Assembly (NCBI GenBank): GCA_039636795.1
Contig: CP143430.1
Span: forward strand, 4,278,001-4,342,000
DNA: 64,000 bases
From: Micrococcaceae bacterium Sec5.1
Lineage (GTDB): Bacteria; Actinomycetota; Actinomycetes; Actinomycetales; Micrococcaceae
Reading direction: 5' to 3'
Below are positions 26,781 through 36,343 of this stretch, piece by piece (the stretch's first letter is position 1; each line of letters starts with the position of its first letter). A program made the translations under genes and the position numbers. The notes under the pieces were generated by a model. That model was not told where the DNA came from. It ran no database searches and was given only the letters and a program-made list of their open reading frames with translations.

Positions 26781-27262
26781 TCCAATCTTGTCTTGCAATG
26801 CTTGCCCTGCGTGCCAGCACACTTCCATGGGCGCACAGGTGTGGTCGGTCGGCAGCGGTTCCGGTCCAACCAGGACCCAGATCTAATCCGCATCCACTAC
26901 CCGGGCGGAGCTCCCTTGGCTGCGGACAAGCATAGGTGGGGCCGTCAACCCTTCCACTGCAGCGAAGTTTCAAACGATCATTTCCTCGCGGAGCTTTCCC
27001 GGCTGACCAAGAAATGAAAATGGCTCCATCATTGCGCGTCATGGATCGGTGTGCGCGCACACTTCCAACATGTGACGTGCCGCCGAAAGGCTTCGGTTCC
27101 TTGTGGGTTTCGACCGGAGACTTGTAACAATGACAACGTCACGAGCGCACCGCCAGTAAAACAGTTCAATCTGCTCCTGGCAGTGCGTGCAGTCCGTGCC
27201 AATACACCCCCCATTGGCGGGCAGTGTGGTCGGTCAGCGGCGGTGACCGACCACACCCACAA
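26781..27262. repeat. degenerate direct repeats with a perfect 13-bp hairpin in the 0.8-kb gap 26500-27277
   Basis: No convincing gene lies between 26500 and 27277. Two related segments are about 385 bases apart: both contain GTGTGGTCGGTC (26839-26850 and 27224-27235), followed by a G/C-rich run, and reverse-strand translations around both give a shared TAADRPH...VLAR...LS pattern. A third weak copy near 27055 shares GCACACTTCCA with 26816. In the second copy GTGTGGTCGGTCA (27224-27236) and TGACCGACCACAC (27244-27256) form a perfect 13-bp stem with a 7-base loop and no T-tract. It may be a family of intergenic repeats or decayed coding remnants; it could also stop transcription of the gene ending at 27278. 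Confidence 0.5.
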
Positions 27263-27277
27263 GCCAGATCCAATCCA

Positions 27278-29176
27278 TTACGGGCTCAATGTCTCTGCGC
27301 GCTCCATCGCAGCCTGAGCCGCTCCGGCGTCGCCCATACGCTGGTAAATCGCCGAGAGAATGCGCCAAGGCGTGTCCAGCGTCGGATCGAGCGTCGCTGC
27401 CTTTTGAAGGTCATCAATGCTCTCGGAAGTACGCCCAAGTCCGAAATTTGCCACACCACGTTGGACAAAGAGACTGGTCGATGAGGGCGCCTCCGCCAGC
27501 AACTCGTCCAACACTGCCTTTGCGTCGTCCAGTTCACCGCTGTAGATGTATCCGATGGCAAGCGCAAGACCGGCCTCTTGGGAATGCGGCGTGGACTCGC
27601 GCGCCAGGCGCGCCCATTCAACTGCGTGCTGGGCTGAGAGCTGGTCCCCCGTTGTTGCAGGTCCGGCAAAGGCCTGGGCCGCGAGCAATGCCGTATCGCT
27701 GTCCCACGGCCTCAGGCTGTGGCCCAGTTGAAAGGCCTTGTCCGCACCTTCAGCATCCCCTGCCCGGGCCGCTTGTGCGCCAGAGCTCATTGACCACTCC
27801 GCCAGAGTGGCCGGAACGGCAACTGCCAGGCAGGCGCATGCAAAGGCGAGTCCTCCGACGCTTGGAAGCAGGGGGCCGAACCTCGTTATCCACGCATTGG
27901 CTGGTGGTTTGACCAAAGTGGAGGCAGCCGGAATGCTATCCCTCCCCACCAGACCACCGCACAGCAATGCCACCAACGCGGTGGTGCCGATGGAAGTGAA
28001 ATGCGTCAGGAGAGCAATCCAGTACGCCGATATGGCAACGCCCGTTATCACCAGGTACCGCTTGAGATCGGGGTCCTGGGCTTCCATTAGACGCTTTCGG
28101 ACCAACCACACAGCGGTCCCCACACAGGTTAGGGCGAGTAGAAGCAGGGGAAAGCCGCCCGCGGCCAAAGCTTGCAGGATCCAATTGTGCGGAGAGTCGG
28201 TCGGGAAGGTATCGCCAACACTTCGGGCCCAGTCATCATTCAGGTACTCAGGCAAAGCGTCGACGAAGCCACTGGGGCCAACCCCGGATAGCGGATGGTC
28301 GGATATCAAGGCCAGGCTCCTATTCCACAGGAGCAATCGCCCGTCCACGGTTCCGGCTGAGAGCAGCCGTTCCCTCGTAGCCGGGACAATGAAAACAGCA
28401 AGGGCAAACCCGGCAGTAACCGCTCCGGCCCCCAACACAGTCCTAAATCCGGACCATTTTCGGCTTCGCATCCACAGGATGGCGACATACAACGAAACCA
28501 TCGCCAACCCGAAAAGAGCTGCTCGCGATCCAGAGAGAACAACGACGGCGGCACTGGCCGGCAGCCCTGCGCGCCGCAGCCACAATTGCCAACCCTCTTC
28601 AGAGGAAGACTGTGAAGATAGAATCCCCGCGATAATCAATCCAACGAGTCCCTGATCCGTTGCGTTGCCCAGGGTTGCACCCGGCCGGTCATTCAAACCG
28701 CCGCCTAAAGGGCGGAGGCCAAAGGATTCCATGACGGAGACCGCAAGCAGGGGAAGGGACACGGCCGCCAGCGAAAGACGCAGGACCTTCCATTGAGGAA
28801 GAGACACACTCCCGCCCAGCAGCTTGGCACCGACTACGAAAATGGCCACGTACAACCCGAGTGTCAGAAGGCCCTCATACCGTGGCCACCGCCCGAAGAG
28901 ACTGGGCCAGGGGCTTCCAGATAGCGACATTGCGAGCAAGATCCACAGCGCAAGGGAGAAAACGAGGAACCCCAGCAAGCGTGGGACCCGGGCACCGGTT
29001 GGCGAAAGAAGGCCAAAAAGGACGGCGAGAATCATTATCGTGATTTTGATCCAGACGAATCTGAAGAGCCCACCAGGCTGAAACGCCAGAATGGAAGTGG
29101 CCGTCAGAAGGATACACATCCCGGGAAACCGCGAGGTTGCCAGGGAGATGCGCGGGCGCCTCGATTTTTTGCTCAC
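27278..29176 (-). CDS. O-antigen ligase family membrane protein with C-terminal TPR region
   Basis: 632 residues. About the first 430 hold ten or more membrane helices with a Wzy_C-type core (VVVLSGSRAALFGLAMVSLY, then a periplasmic-type loop SLALISDHPLSGVGPSGFVDALP and SPHNWILQALAAGG). The remaining roughly 160 residues are helical and TPR-like (WARLARESTPHSQEAGLALAIGYI, FVQRGVANFGLGRTSESIDDLQKA, PWRILSAIYQRMGDAGAAQAAM). Such proteins ligate or polymerise lipid-linked glycans, or act as protein O-glycosyl ligases; which one is open. GTG at 29176 follows GGGGGA. It stands alone, divergent from the giant repeat protein, for which it is a conceivable modifying partner. Confidence 0.8.
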   Translation of the reverse strand: MSKKSRRPRISLATSRFPGMCILLTATSILAFQPGGLFRFVWIKITIMILAVLFGLLSPTGARVPRLLGFLVFSLALWILLAMSLSGSPWPSLFGRWPRYEGLLTLGLYVAIFVVGAKLLGGSVSLPQWKVLRLSLAAVSLPLLAVSVMESFGLRPLGGGLNDRPGATLGNATDQGLVGLIIAGILSSQSSSEEGWQLWLRRAGLPASAAVVVLSGSRAALFGLAMVSLYVAILWMRSRKWSGFRTVLGAGAVTAGFALAVFIVPATRERLLSAGTVDGRLLLWNRSLALISDHPLSGVGPSGFVDALPEYLNDDWARSVGDTFPTDSPHNWILQALAAGGFPLLLLALTCVGTAVWLVRKRLMEAQDPDLKRYLVITGVAISAYWIALLTHFTSIGTTALVALLCGGLVGRDSIPAASTLVKPPANAWITRFGPLLPSVGGLAFACACLAVAVPATLAEWSMSSGAQAARAGDAEGADKAFQLGHSLRPWDSDTALLAAQAFAGPATTGDQLSAQHAVEWARLARESTPHSQEAGLALAIGYIYSGELDDAKAVLDELLAEAPSSTSLFVQRGVANFGLGRTSESIDDLQKAATLDPTLDTPWRILSAIYQRMGDAGAAQAAMERAETLSP

Positions 29177-29474
29177 AGTCTTCCCCCAACATTTCCTTTT
29201 CCACTAAGCGAACTGCACAGTTGTTCAAGAATGTGCCAACCAATTCGCCAACATCGAAAGCCGAACGGTGATTGGCAACACCGATTCCTGTGGGTTCAAA
29301 CTCAAGAATGGAGGAGCTCCGGAACCCTGCCAAAGATCATGCACGGCCCTTGTCATTATTTGACTTGTTGACGAGATCGTGGATTTCGTCGCTACACTAA
29401 GCCTAAATTTACAAGCTTCAGGGCTCAGAGACTTCGTTCACCTCTGGGAGCCGCTTGTGCATATTGGGGGGCCT

Positions 29475-32400
29475 ATGCTGCACTTTGCCACAAATCTGCG
29501 TGTCTGGATTTCCGTCTTACTTGCTGCGGCAGCCGGGATGTTTTTCTTAGGCGCACTCCAAGCAACCGCTGCCGAAACTTCACTTGCCAGCATTAGCGGT
29601 AAGGTCACCGCTCCCACGGGAGTCATTCTCAGCGACGTGAGAGTGGAGGTGTATGAAACCAATTCGCCTGACTTCTACGTCGATTCTGTTTCGGTCGCTT
29701 CCGATGGCAGCTATAACGTGCCGGGACTTCAGCCAGACAGCTACAAACTGAAATTCTCGGCCAACGGCACAGGCGCCCTGGACACGTGGTACACCAACGC
29801 TTCCACGTTCGACGACGCCACTGCCGTCACGCTCACCAGCGGTCAGAACCTCCTTGGGGTCAATGCGACGCTCGTCAAAGGCGCCTCCATCAGCGGCCAA
29901 GTCACCGCGCCAGCCGGCGTCACCCTCAGTGGCGCAAAGGTGGAGGCCTACCCAACCAGCGGAGGCGACCAGTACGCGGCGTCCGCCTACGTTGGTTCTG
30001 ACAGTAACTACAAGATCATCGGCCTTCCTGCTGGCACCTACAAACTCAAGTTCACCGGATACAACACTGGGGCCTTGGATCAATGGCATAGCAACGCCGT
30101 ATCCTTCGAAACAGCCACCGCCGTGTCCCTCACCGCCGGGCAGGACCTCACAGGCATCAACGCGACCCTCGTAAAGGGCGCCACGATCGCGGGGAAAGTC
30201 ACCGCTCCTGCCGGCATAGACGTCAATGGCGCAAGCGTTGAGCTCTACAAGGCAAGCTCGGAGAATTCCTTTGTAGGCTCCGCATACGTCAATTCGGACG
30301 GCACCTATAAGTTCATTGGGCTGCAAGCCGGCAGCTACAAGCTGAAGTTTGCCGGTGGTGACACAGGGGCGCTGGATCAGTGGCACAGCAACGCTGCGTC
30401 GTTCGGTGCCGCGACCGCCGTCGACATAACCTCCGGCCAGGATCTCACTGGCATCAATGCCACCCTGGTCAAGGGCGCCACCATCAGTGGCAAGGTCACT
30501 GCACCCGCCGGAGTCACCCTCCAAAACTCGAGGGTCTACGTCTACAAGGCCAACGACCCAAACTCCTATGTCGTCTCCACCTACCCTGCCTCCGATGGAA
30601 GCTACAAGATCATCGGGCTTCCGGCCGGCACTTACAAAGTGAAGTTCGGTGGAAACAATACGGGGGCTTTGGAGCAGTGGTACAACAACACTGCGTCCTT
30701 CGACACTGCCACCCCCGTGGCTCTCACCGTCGGCCAGGATCTTACTGGCGTCAACGCCACATTGGTCAAGGGCGCTACCATCAGCGGCAAAGTCACAGCA
30801 CCCGCCGGCGTCGCCCTAGCAAACACTTACGTGTACCTCTATAGGGCCGACGACGCCGGCTCGACCGTCGATTACAGGTGGGTTGGTTCCGACGGCAGCT
30901 ACAGTTTCATAGGTCTCCCTGCGGGGTCCTACAAACTGAACTTTAAGGGTTACAACAGCGGGGCCCTGGACCAGTGGCACAGCAACGCGGCATCCTTCGA
31001 TACCGCCACCGCAATTGCCCTCACCACCGGGCAGGACCTGACCGGCATCAACGCCACCCTCGTCAAGGGCGCCACGATCAGCGGCAAAGTCACCGCGCCG
31101 GCCGGGGTGACTCTTGGAAACACGTACGCATACGCCTACAGCGCCAGCTTCTCCAGCTCCCCTGTGGAGTCGATTTCTGTAAATTCTGATGGCAGCTACA
31201 AGATCATTGGGCTCCCTGCCGGAAGTTACAAATTGAAGTTCAGCGGATATAACAATGGCGCCCTGGACCAGTGGCACAGCAATGCTGCATCCTTTGAAAC
31301 TGCCACGACCATTACACTCACCGCAGGCCAGGACCTCACCGGCATCAACGCCACCCTCGTCAAGGGCGCCACGATCAGCGGCAAGATCACCGCACCAGCG
31401 GGAGTTGACCTGACGAACACGCGGGCAGCGCTGTACAAGACAAACGACTCGTACTCTCCTGTGGATTATGCCGACGCCAACCCGGACGGCACTTACAAAT
31501 TCACTGGACTACCTGCTGGCAGTTACAAACTGCAATTCTCCGGATATGGCACAGGAACGCTCGATCAGTGGCATCTAAGAGCCACGTCGTTCGATACTGC
31601 CACTATCATCGCTCTCACCACCGGACAGGACCTCACCGGTATTAATGCCACGCTCGTTAAGGGCGCAACCGTCAGCGGCAAGGTCACCGCCCCCGCCGGC
31701 ATAGACGTCCGGGATACTCGGGTGGTGATTTATAAATCCGACTCCACCTACCCCACCATGGGCTCCGCATACCCTGCTTCCGATGGCAGCTACAAGATCA
31801 CCGGGCTTCCGGCCGGTAGCTACAAAGTGAAGTTCGACGGCGGTGGCACCGGCGCCCTCGAGCAGTGGCACAGCGGTGCGGCCTCCTTTGAAACCGCGAC
31901 GGCGGTCACTCTCACCAACGGTCAAGACCTCACCGGCATCAACGCCACCTTGGCAAAGGGCGCAACGATTAGTGGCAAGGTCACGCCACCGGCCGGACTC
32001 AGCCTCGGATACCTGCAGGTTTCCATCTACAGTTCCGATGACAAATATTCGTATGTGGATTCCACCTACGTTGGTTCCGACGGCAGCTACAAGTTCACTG
32101 GGCTTCCGGCTGGCAGCTACAAGGTGAACTTCGGCGGTAACGACGCAAGGACCTTGGGACAGTGGTACAGCAACGCGGCGTCGTTCGAAACAGCTACGGT
32201 GCTCTCCGTCACTACCGGCCAGGACCTGGCAGGTATCAACGCCACACTCGTGAAGAGCGCGACTGTCAGCGGAAAAGTCACCGCACCAACCGGCGTCGAC
32301 CTCGCGAACGCGAGGGTCTATGTGTACAAGTCCGATGACCCGGGATCCTCCGTGTCGTACTCGAACGTCGGTTCCGACGGAACTTACAAGGTGACTGGCC

Positions 32401-35400
32401 TCTCTGCAGGCAGCTACAAAGTGAACTTCGATGGATACAACACCGGTGCCCTGGAGCAATGGCACAGCAATGCCACTTCCTTCGACGCTGCCACTGTGGT
32501 CGCCCTGAGTACCGGCCAAGACCTGGCAGGCATCAACGCCACCTTGGTCAAGGGCGCCACCATCAGCGGTAAAGTGACCGCACCCGCCGGCGTTAATCTA
32601 ACCAACACCCGGGCCGAGCTCTATAAGACCGACTCGGCCTACAGCGTAGACTCGGCCAACATCGGGTCCGACGGAAGCTACAGGTTCAGCGGGCTCAAGG
32701 CTGGCAGCTACAAAGTGAAGTTCACCGGAAACGAGACGGGGGCGTTGGATCAGTGGCACAGCAACGCCGCTTCCTTTGAAACTGCTACCGCTCTCGCCGT
32801 CACCACCGGGCAGGACCTCACCGGCATCAACGCCACCTTGGTCAAGGGTGCGACTATCAGCGGGAAAGTCACCGCCCCGGCGGGTGTCAGCCTTTCCACC
32901 ATCAGGGCCTACGCCTACAAGTCCGACAGCGATTCCTACCCGATCGCGAACTCCATCCTCAGTTCCAATGGCAGCTTCAAGATCATCGGGCTTCCCGCTG
33001 GCAGCTACAAAGTGAAATTCTCCGGCTCCAACTCCGGAGCGCTGGACTTATGGCACAGCAACGCCTCGTCCTTCGCCACCGCCACACCCATCACCCTGAC
33101 TACCAGCCAGGACCTGATAGGAGTCACTGCCACACTCGTCAAAGGTGCGACCATCAGCGGCAAAGTCACGGCACCGGCCGGCGTCAGCCTGAGTGGAGTG
33201 AGCGCCGCCGTCTACAAAACCGACAACTCCTACTCCTCCATCGCGAGCACCTACGTCGGTGCGGACGGCAGCTACAAACTCATCGGTCTTCCTGCCGGCA
33301 GTTACAAAGTGAATTTCTCCGGTTCCGGTTCCGGCGCCCTCGACCAGTGGCACGCCAACGCTACTTCCTTCGCTACGGGCACCGCCGTCACCCTGACCAC
33401 AGGCCAGGACCTCACCGGCATCAACGCCACCCTCCTCAAGGGTGCGACGATCAGTGGCAAACTTACTGCACCAGCCGGGACCAATCTGGATAATGCCTAC
33501 GTTTACGCTTACAAGGCCGACGACCCCAGCTGGTACGTGCAATATGCATCCATCGGTTCAGATGGCAGCTACAGGCTCATTGGCCTCCCGGCCGGCAGCT
33601 ACAAACTGAACTTCAGTGGATACGACACCGGGGCACTGGACCTCTGGTACAAAACCGGTACTACCTTCGCCACTGGCATGTCCATTACTGTCACCGCAGG
33701 ACAGGACCTCACCGCCATCAATGCCGCCTACATCAAGGGCGCCACTGTCAGCGGCAAGATCAGCGCGCCCGCAGGCATAGTCGTTCAAGATACGAGGGTG
33801 GATCTTTACAAGAGTGATTCGGCCAACTCCTTTGTGGATTCCGCATGGGTCGGTTCGGACGGCGGCTACAAGTTCATCGGACTTCCTGCAGGCAGCTACA
33901 AGCTGAAATTCGCGGGAAATGGCTCCGGTGCCTTGGACCAGTGGCACGCCAACGCGGCTTCCTTCGCCACCGCCACGACCATGACGCTGACCACCAGCCA
34001 GGACCTCGTCGGCGTCAACGCCACCCTCGCCAAGGGGGCGAGCATCAGCGGCAAAATCACTGCATCTACCGGAATCAACCCTGCCAACATGTACGTCGAG
34101 GTCTACTCAGCCACCAGCGCCAGCTCGTCTCTGGTTTCGACTCGGGTCAACATCGACGGCAGCTACAAAATCGTGGGACTGCCTACAGGCTCCTACAGGG
34201 TAAAGCTGGTGGGTTCCAGCAGCGGAGCGACTGACCAGTGGTATGGCGGAGCCTCGTTTGAAACGGCATCATCCTTGGCGCTGACCGCGGGGCTGGAGAA
34301 GGCATCTGTCAATTTCGCGGCCCAACTCGGCGGTTCAATCGCCGGCAAGGTCTCAGGATCCAAGCAAGGATATTCACCAGTCACGGTCCTGGACGGAACC
34401 GGCAACCCCGTCAAGCAAGGCTACTCGGATCAGGCCGGCAACTTCAGCGTCGTGGGACTTGCTGCCGGCTCCTACAAGGTGGCGTTCAACCGTTCCAGTG
34501 GTTACTCCACTGAGGAAGCCCAGTTCTACCAGAACAAGCCCGAGTCCGTGGGTGTAGGACAGGCCTCCACTCTGACAGTCCAAGCTGGAAAGCCAGTCCT
34601 GAACGTCAACGCGGCTCTGACCTCCGGCAGCACCCTCAGCGGATCTGTTCTCGACAGAACAGGAAAGCCTGTGGCCAGTGTTCGTGTGTACGCCTACACA
34701 ACCAACGGCTCGCTGGTCACGCGCAGTTCCTACACAGATTCAACGGGCAAATACTCGATTCCAGGGCTAAGCACTGGCCAGTATCTGGTCAAGGTCAGCA
34801 CCGGGAAGCCGGAACTGGGAGACCTGTATTCAGGGAACGTGACGACCGAAGCTACGGCAAAGCCCGTGGCCATGGTCAGCGGCAACACGACGACGCTCAA
34901 CCTCGCCTTCCCAGCCCAAGCCCTCACTCCAGCTCCCGTGCCGACCATTACGGGAACGGCCAAGGTCGGGTCGACACTCACCGCAGTACCGGGTGTGTGG
35001 GGACCAGCCCCGGTCACGCTGACCTACCAATGGAAAGCCAATGGTGTTGCGGTCACTGGCGGTACCGCCGCAACGTACGTGCCGGTGACCGGTGATGTGG
35101 GCAAGACTCTGACGGTTACGGTCACGGCCAGCAAGGTCGGATACACCACTTCCAGTAAAACCTCCGTGGCGACAGCTGCCGTCTTGGCGCTGCCTTCCTT
35201 GGCGCCGGCTCCCGTGCCGACCATTACGGGAACGGCCAAGGTCGGGTCGACACTCACCGCAGTACCGGGTGTGTGGGGACCAGCCCCGGTCACGCTGACC
35301 TACCAATGGAAAGCCAATGGTGTTGCGGTCACTGGCGGTACCGCCGCAACGTACGTGCCGGTGACCGGTGATGTGGGCAAGACCATCACCGTGACCGTGA

Positions 35401-36293
35401 CGGGCAGCAAGGTCGGATATACGACGGCGAGTAGGACCTCCGTGGCGACAGCCGCGGTCCTTGCCCTCCCGTCATTGGCGCCAGCCCCGGTGCCGACCAT
35501 CACGGGAACAGCGAAAGTCGGATCGACACTCACCGCGGTTCCAGGTGTTTGGGGACCGGCCCCGGTGACTCTTGCGTACCAGTGGAAAGCCAACGGTGTC
35601 TCGGTGGTTGGCGGCACTGCGGCCACGTACGTGCCGGTCACCGGTGATGTGGGCAAAACTCTGACGGTTACGGTGACCGGAAGCAAGGTCGGATACACGA
35701 CGGCGAGTAGGACCTCCCCAGCGACAGCCGCCGTCCTTGCCCTCCCGTCATTGGCGCCAGCCCCGGTGCCGACCATCACCGGAACAGCGAAAGTCGGATC
35801 GACACTCACCGCGGTACCTGGTGTGTGGGGACCAGCACCAGTCAGCCTGGCTTACCAATGGAAAGCCAACGGTGTTTCTGTGGTTGGCGGCACGGCGGCC
35901 ACGTATGTGCCGGTGGCAGGTGACGTCGGCAAGACTTTGACGGTCACCGTGACGGGCAGCAAGGTCGGATACACGACGGCGAGTAGGACCTCCGTAGCGA
36001 CAGCCGCCGTCCTGGCCCTGCCAGCGTTGGCGCCGGCTCCGGTGCCGACCATCACCGGCACGCCCAAGGTCGGATCAACTCTCACCGCGGTACCTGGTGT
36101 TTGGGGACCAGCACCGGTCACCCTGACCTACCAATGGAAAGCCAACGGCCTGGTGATCACCGGCGCGACCGCCGCGACCTATGTCCCGATCGCCGGCGAT
36201 GTCGGCAAGACCATCACAGTCACCGTGACCGGCAGCAAAATCGGCTACACCACCGCCAGCAAAACCTCCGCAGCAACCGCCGCGGTCGTTTGA
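29475..36293 (+). CDS. giant secreted repeat protein (2272 residues): 18 carboxypeptidase-regulatory-like repeats and 5 Ig-like repeats
   Basis: Signal peptide at residues 1-33 (hydrophobic LLAAAAGMFFLGAL, cleavage after ATAA). Sixteen near-identical repeats of about 99 residues follow, each built as ATISGKVTAPAGV...SDGSYKIIGLPAGSYKLKF...GALDQWHSNAASF...TGQDLTGINATLVKG, then two divergent units (to about residue 1815). These resemble CarboxypepD_reg/Cna-B-type beta-sandwiches. The rest is five 92-residue units (TPAPVPTITGTAKVGSTLT...YQWKANG...GDVGKTLTVTVT) ending in SAATAAVV. No LPXTG motif, membrane helix or catalytic domain is visible. ATG at 29475 follows GGGGGG; an in-frame earlier start would mask the signal peptide. 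Likely an adhesin or matrix stalk. Confidence 0.88.
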   Translation: MLHFATNLRVWISVLLAAAAGMFFLGALQATAAETSLASISGKVTAPTGVILSDVRVEVYETNSPDFYVDSVSVASDGSYNVPGLQPDSYKLKFSANGTGALDTWYTNASTFDDATAVTLTSGQNLLGVNATLVKGASISGQVTAPAGVTLSGAKVEAYPTSGGDQYAASAYVGSDSNYKIIGLPAGTYKLKFTGYNTGALDQWHSNAVSFETATAVSLTAGQDLTGINATLVKGATIAGKVTAPAGIDVNGASVELYKASSENSFVGSAYVNSDGTYKFIGLQAGSYKLKFAGGDTGALDQWHSNAASFGAATAVDITSGQDLTGINATLVKGATISGKVTAPAGVTLQNSRVYVYKANDPNSYVVSTYPASDGSYKIIGLPAGTYKVKFGGNNTGALEQWYNNTASFDTATPVALTVGQDLTGVNATLVKGATISGKVTAPAGVALANTYVYLYRADDAGSTVDYRWVGSDGSYSFIGLPAGSYKLNFKGYNSGALDQWHSNAASFDTATAIALTTGQDLTGINATLVKGATISGKVTAPAGVTLGNTYAYAYSASFSSSPVESISVNSDGSYKIIGLPAGSYKLKFSGYNNGALDQWHSNAASFETATTITLTAGQDLTGINATLVKGATISGKITAPAGVDLTNTRAALYKTNDSYSPVDYADANPDGTYKFTGLPAGSYKLQFSGYGTGTLDQWHLRATSFDTATIIALTTGQDLTGINATLVKGATVSGKVTAPAGIDVRDTRVVIYKSDSTYPTMGSAYPASDGSYKITGLPAGSYKVKFDGGGTGALEQWHSGAASFETATAVTLTNGQDLTGINATLAKGATISGKVTPPAGLSLGYLQVSIYSSDDKYSYVDSTYVGSDGSYKFTGLPAGSYKVNFGGNDARTLGQWYSNAASFETATVLSVTTGQDLAGINATLVKSATVSGKVTAPTGVDLANARVYVYKSDDPGSSVSYSNVGSDGTYKVTGLSAGSYKVNFDGYNTGALEQWHSNATSFDAATVVALSTGQDLAGINATLVKGATISGKVTAPAGVNLTNTRAELYKTDSAYSVDSANIGSDGSYRFSGLKAGSYKVKFTGNETGALDQWHSNAASFETATALAVTTGQDLTGINATLVKGATISGKVTAPAGVSLSTIRAYAYKSDSDSYPIANSILSSNGSFKIIGLPAGSYKVKFSGSNSGALDLWHSNASSFATATPITLTTSQDLIGVTATLVKGATISGKVTAPAGVSLSGVSAAVYKTDNSYSSIASTYVGADGSYKLIGLPAGSYKVNFSGSGSGALDQWHANATSFATGTAVTLTTGQDLTGINATLLKGATISGKLTAPAGTNLDNAYVYAYKADDPSWYVQYASIGSDGSYRLIGLPAGSYKLNFSGYDTGALDLWYKTGTTFATGMSITVTAGQDLTAINAAYIKGATVSGKISAPAGIVVQDTRVDLYKSDSANSFVDSAWVGSDGGYKFIGLPAGSYKLKFAGNGSGALDQWHANAASFATATTMTLTTSQDLVGVNATLAKGASISGKITASTGINPANMYVEVYSATSASSSLVSTRVNIDGSYKIVGLPTGSYRVKLVGSSSGATDQWYGGASFETASSLALTAGLEKASVNFAAQLGGSIAGKVSGSKQGYSPVTVLDGTGNPVKQGYSDQAGNFSVVGLAAGSYKVAFNRSSGYSTEEAQFYQNKPESVGVGQASTLTVQAGKPVLNVNAALTSGSTLSGSVLDRTGKPVASVRVYAYTTNGSLVTRSSYTDSTGKYSIPGLSTGQYLVKVSTGKPELGDLYSGNVTTEATAKPVAMVSGNTTTLNLAFPAQALTPAPVPTITGTAKVGSTLTAVPGVWGPAPVTLTYQWKANGVAVTGGTAATYVPVTGDVGKTLTVTVTASKVGYTTSSKTSVATAAVLALPSLAPAPVPTITGTAKVGSTLTAVPGVWGPAPVTLTYQWKANGVAVTGGTAATYVPVTGDVGKTITVTVTGSKVGYTTASRTSVATAAVLALPSLAPAPVPTITGTAKVGSTLTAVPGVWGPAPVTLAYQWKANGVSVVGGTAATYVPVTGDVGKTLTVTVTGSKVGYTTASRTSPATAAVLALPSLAPAPVPTITGTAKVGSTLTAVPGVWGPAPVSLAYQWKANGVSVVGGTAATYVPVAGDVGKTLTVTVTGSKVGYTTASRTSVATAAVLALPALAPAPVPTITGTPKVGSTLTAVPGVWGPAPVTLTYQWKANGLVITGATAATYVPIAGDVGKTITVTVTGSKIGYTTASKTSAATAAVV
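29586..34331 (+). repeat. tandem array of 16 about-297-bp units inside the giant protein gene
   Basis: In-frame direct repeats with a 297-base period (first two units begin at 29586 and 29883), encoding the 99-residue GKVTAPAG...ATLVKG unit. Unit 11 is one residue shorter. Sequence drift is mostly in the first third of each unit, while the SYK and DQWHSNA segments are strongly kept. Confidence 0.9.
34922..36290 (+). repeat. five 276-bp tandem units at the 3' end of the giant protein gene
   Basis: Five units of 92 codons. The first two are identical over about 176 bases (34932-35107 and 35208-35383), and the others diverge mainly at synonymous positions. This indicates a recent duplication or gene conversion within the array. 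Confidence 0.88.
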
Positions 36294-36343
36294 AATGCGC
36301 TGCGCGTCAGCATCGATATGTCCCAGAGAACGGGCAGCCGTCC

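Noticed and set aside
26668..27060. Minus-strand open frames at 26668-27060 and 27029-27262 as real genes
   Set aside because: They overlap in different frames, lack good starts and consist of the same degenerate repeat; better described as repeat remnants.
29586..36290. CRISPR-like array suspected from regular repeats
   Set aside because: The period of 297 and 276 bases is far too long, the units are coding in one frame, and there are no short repeats with unique spacers.
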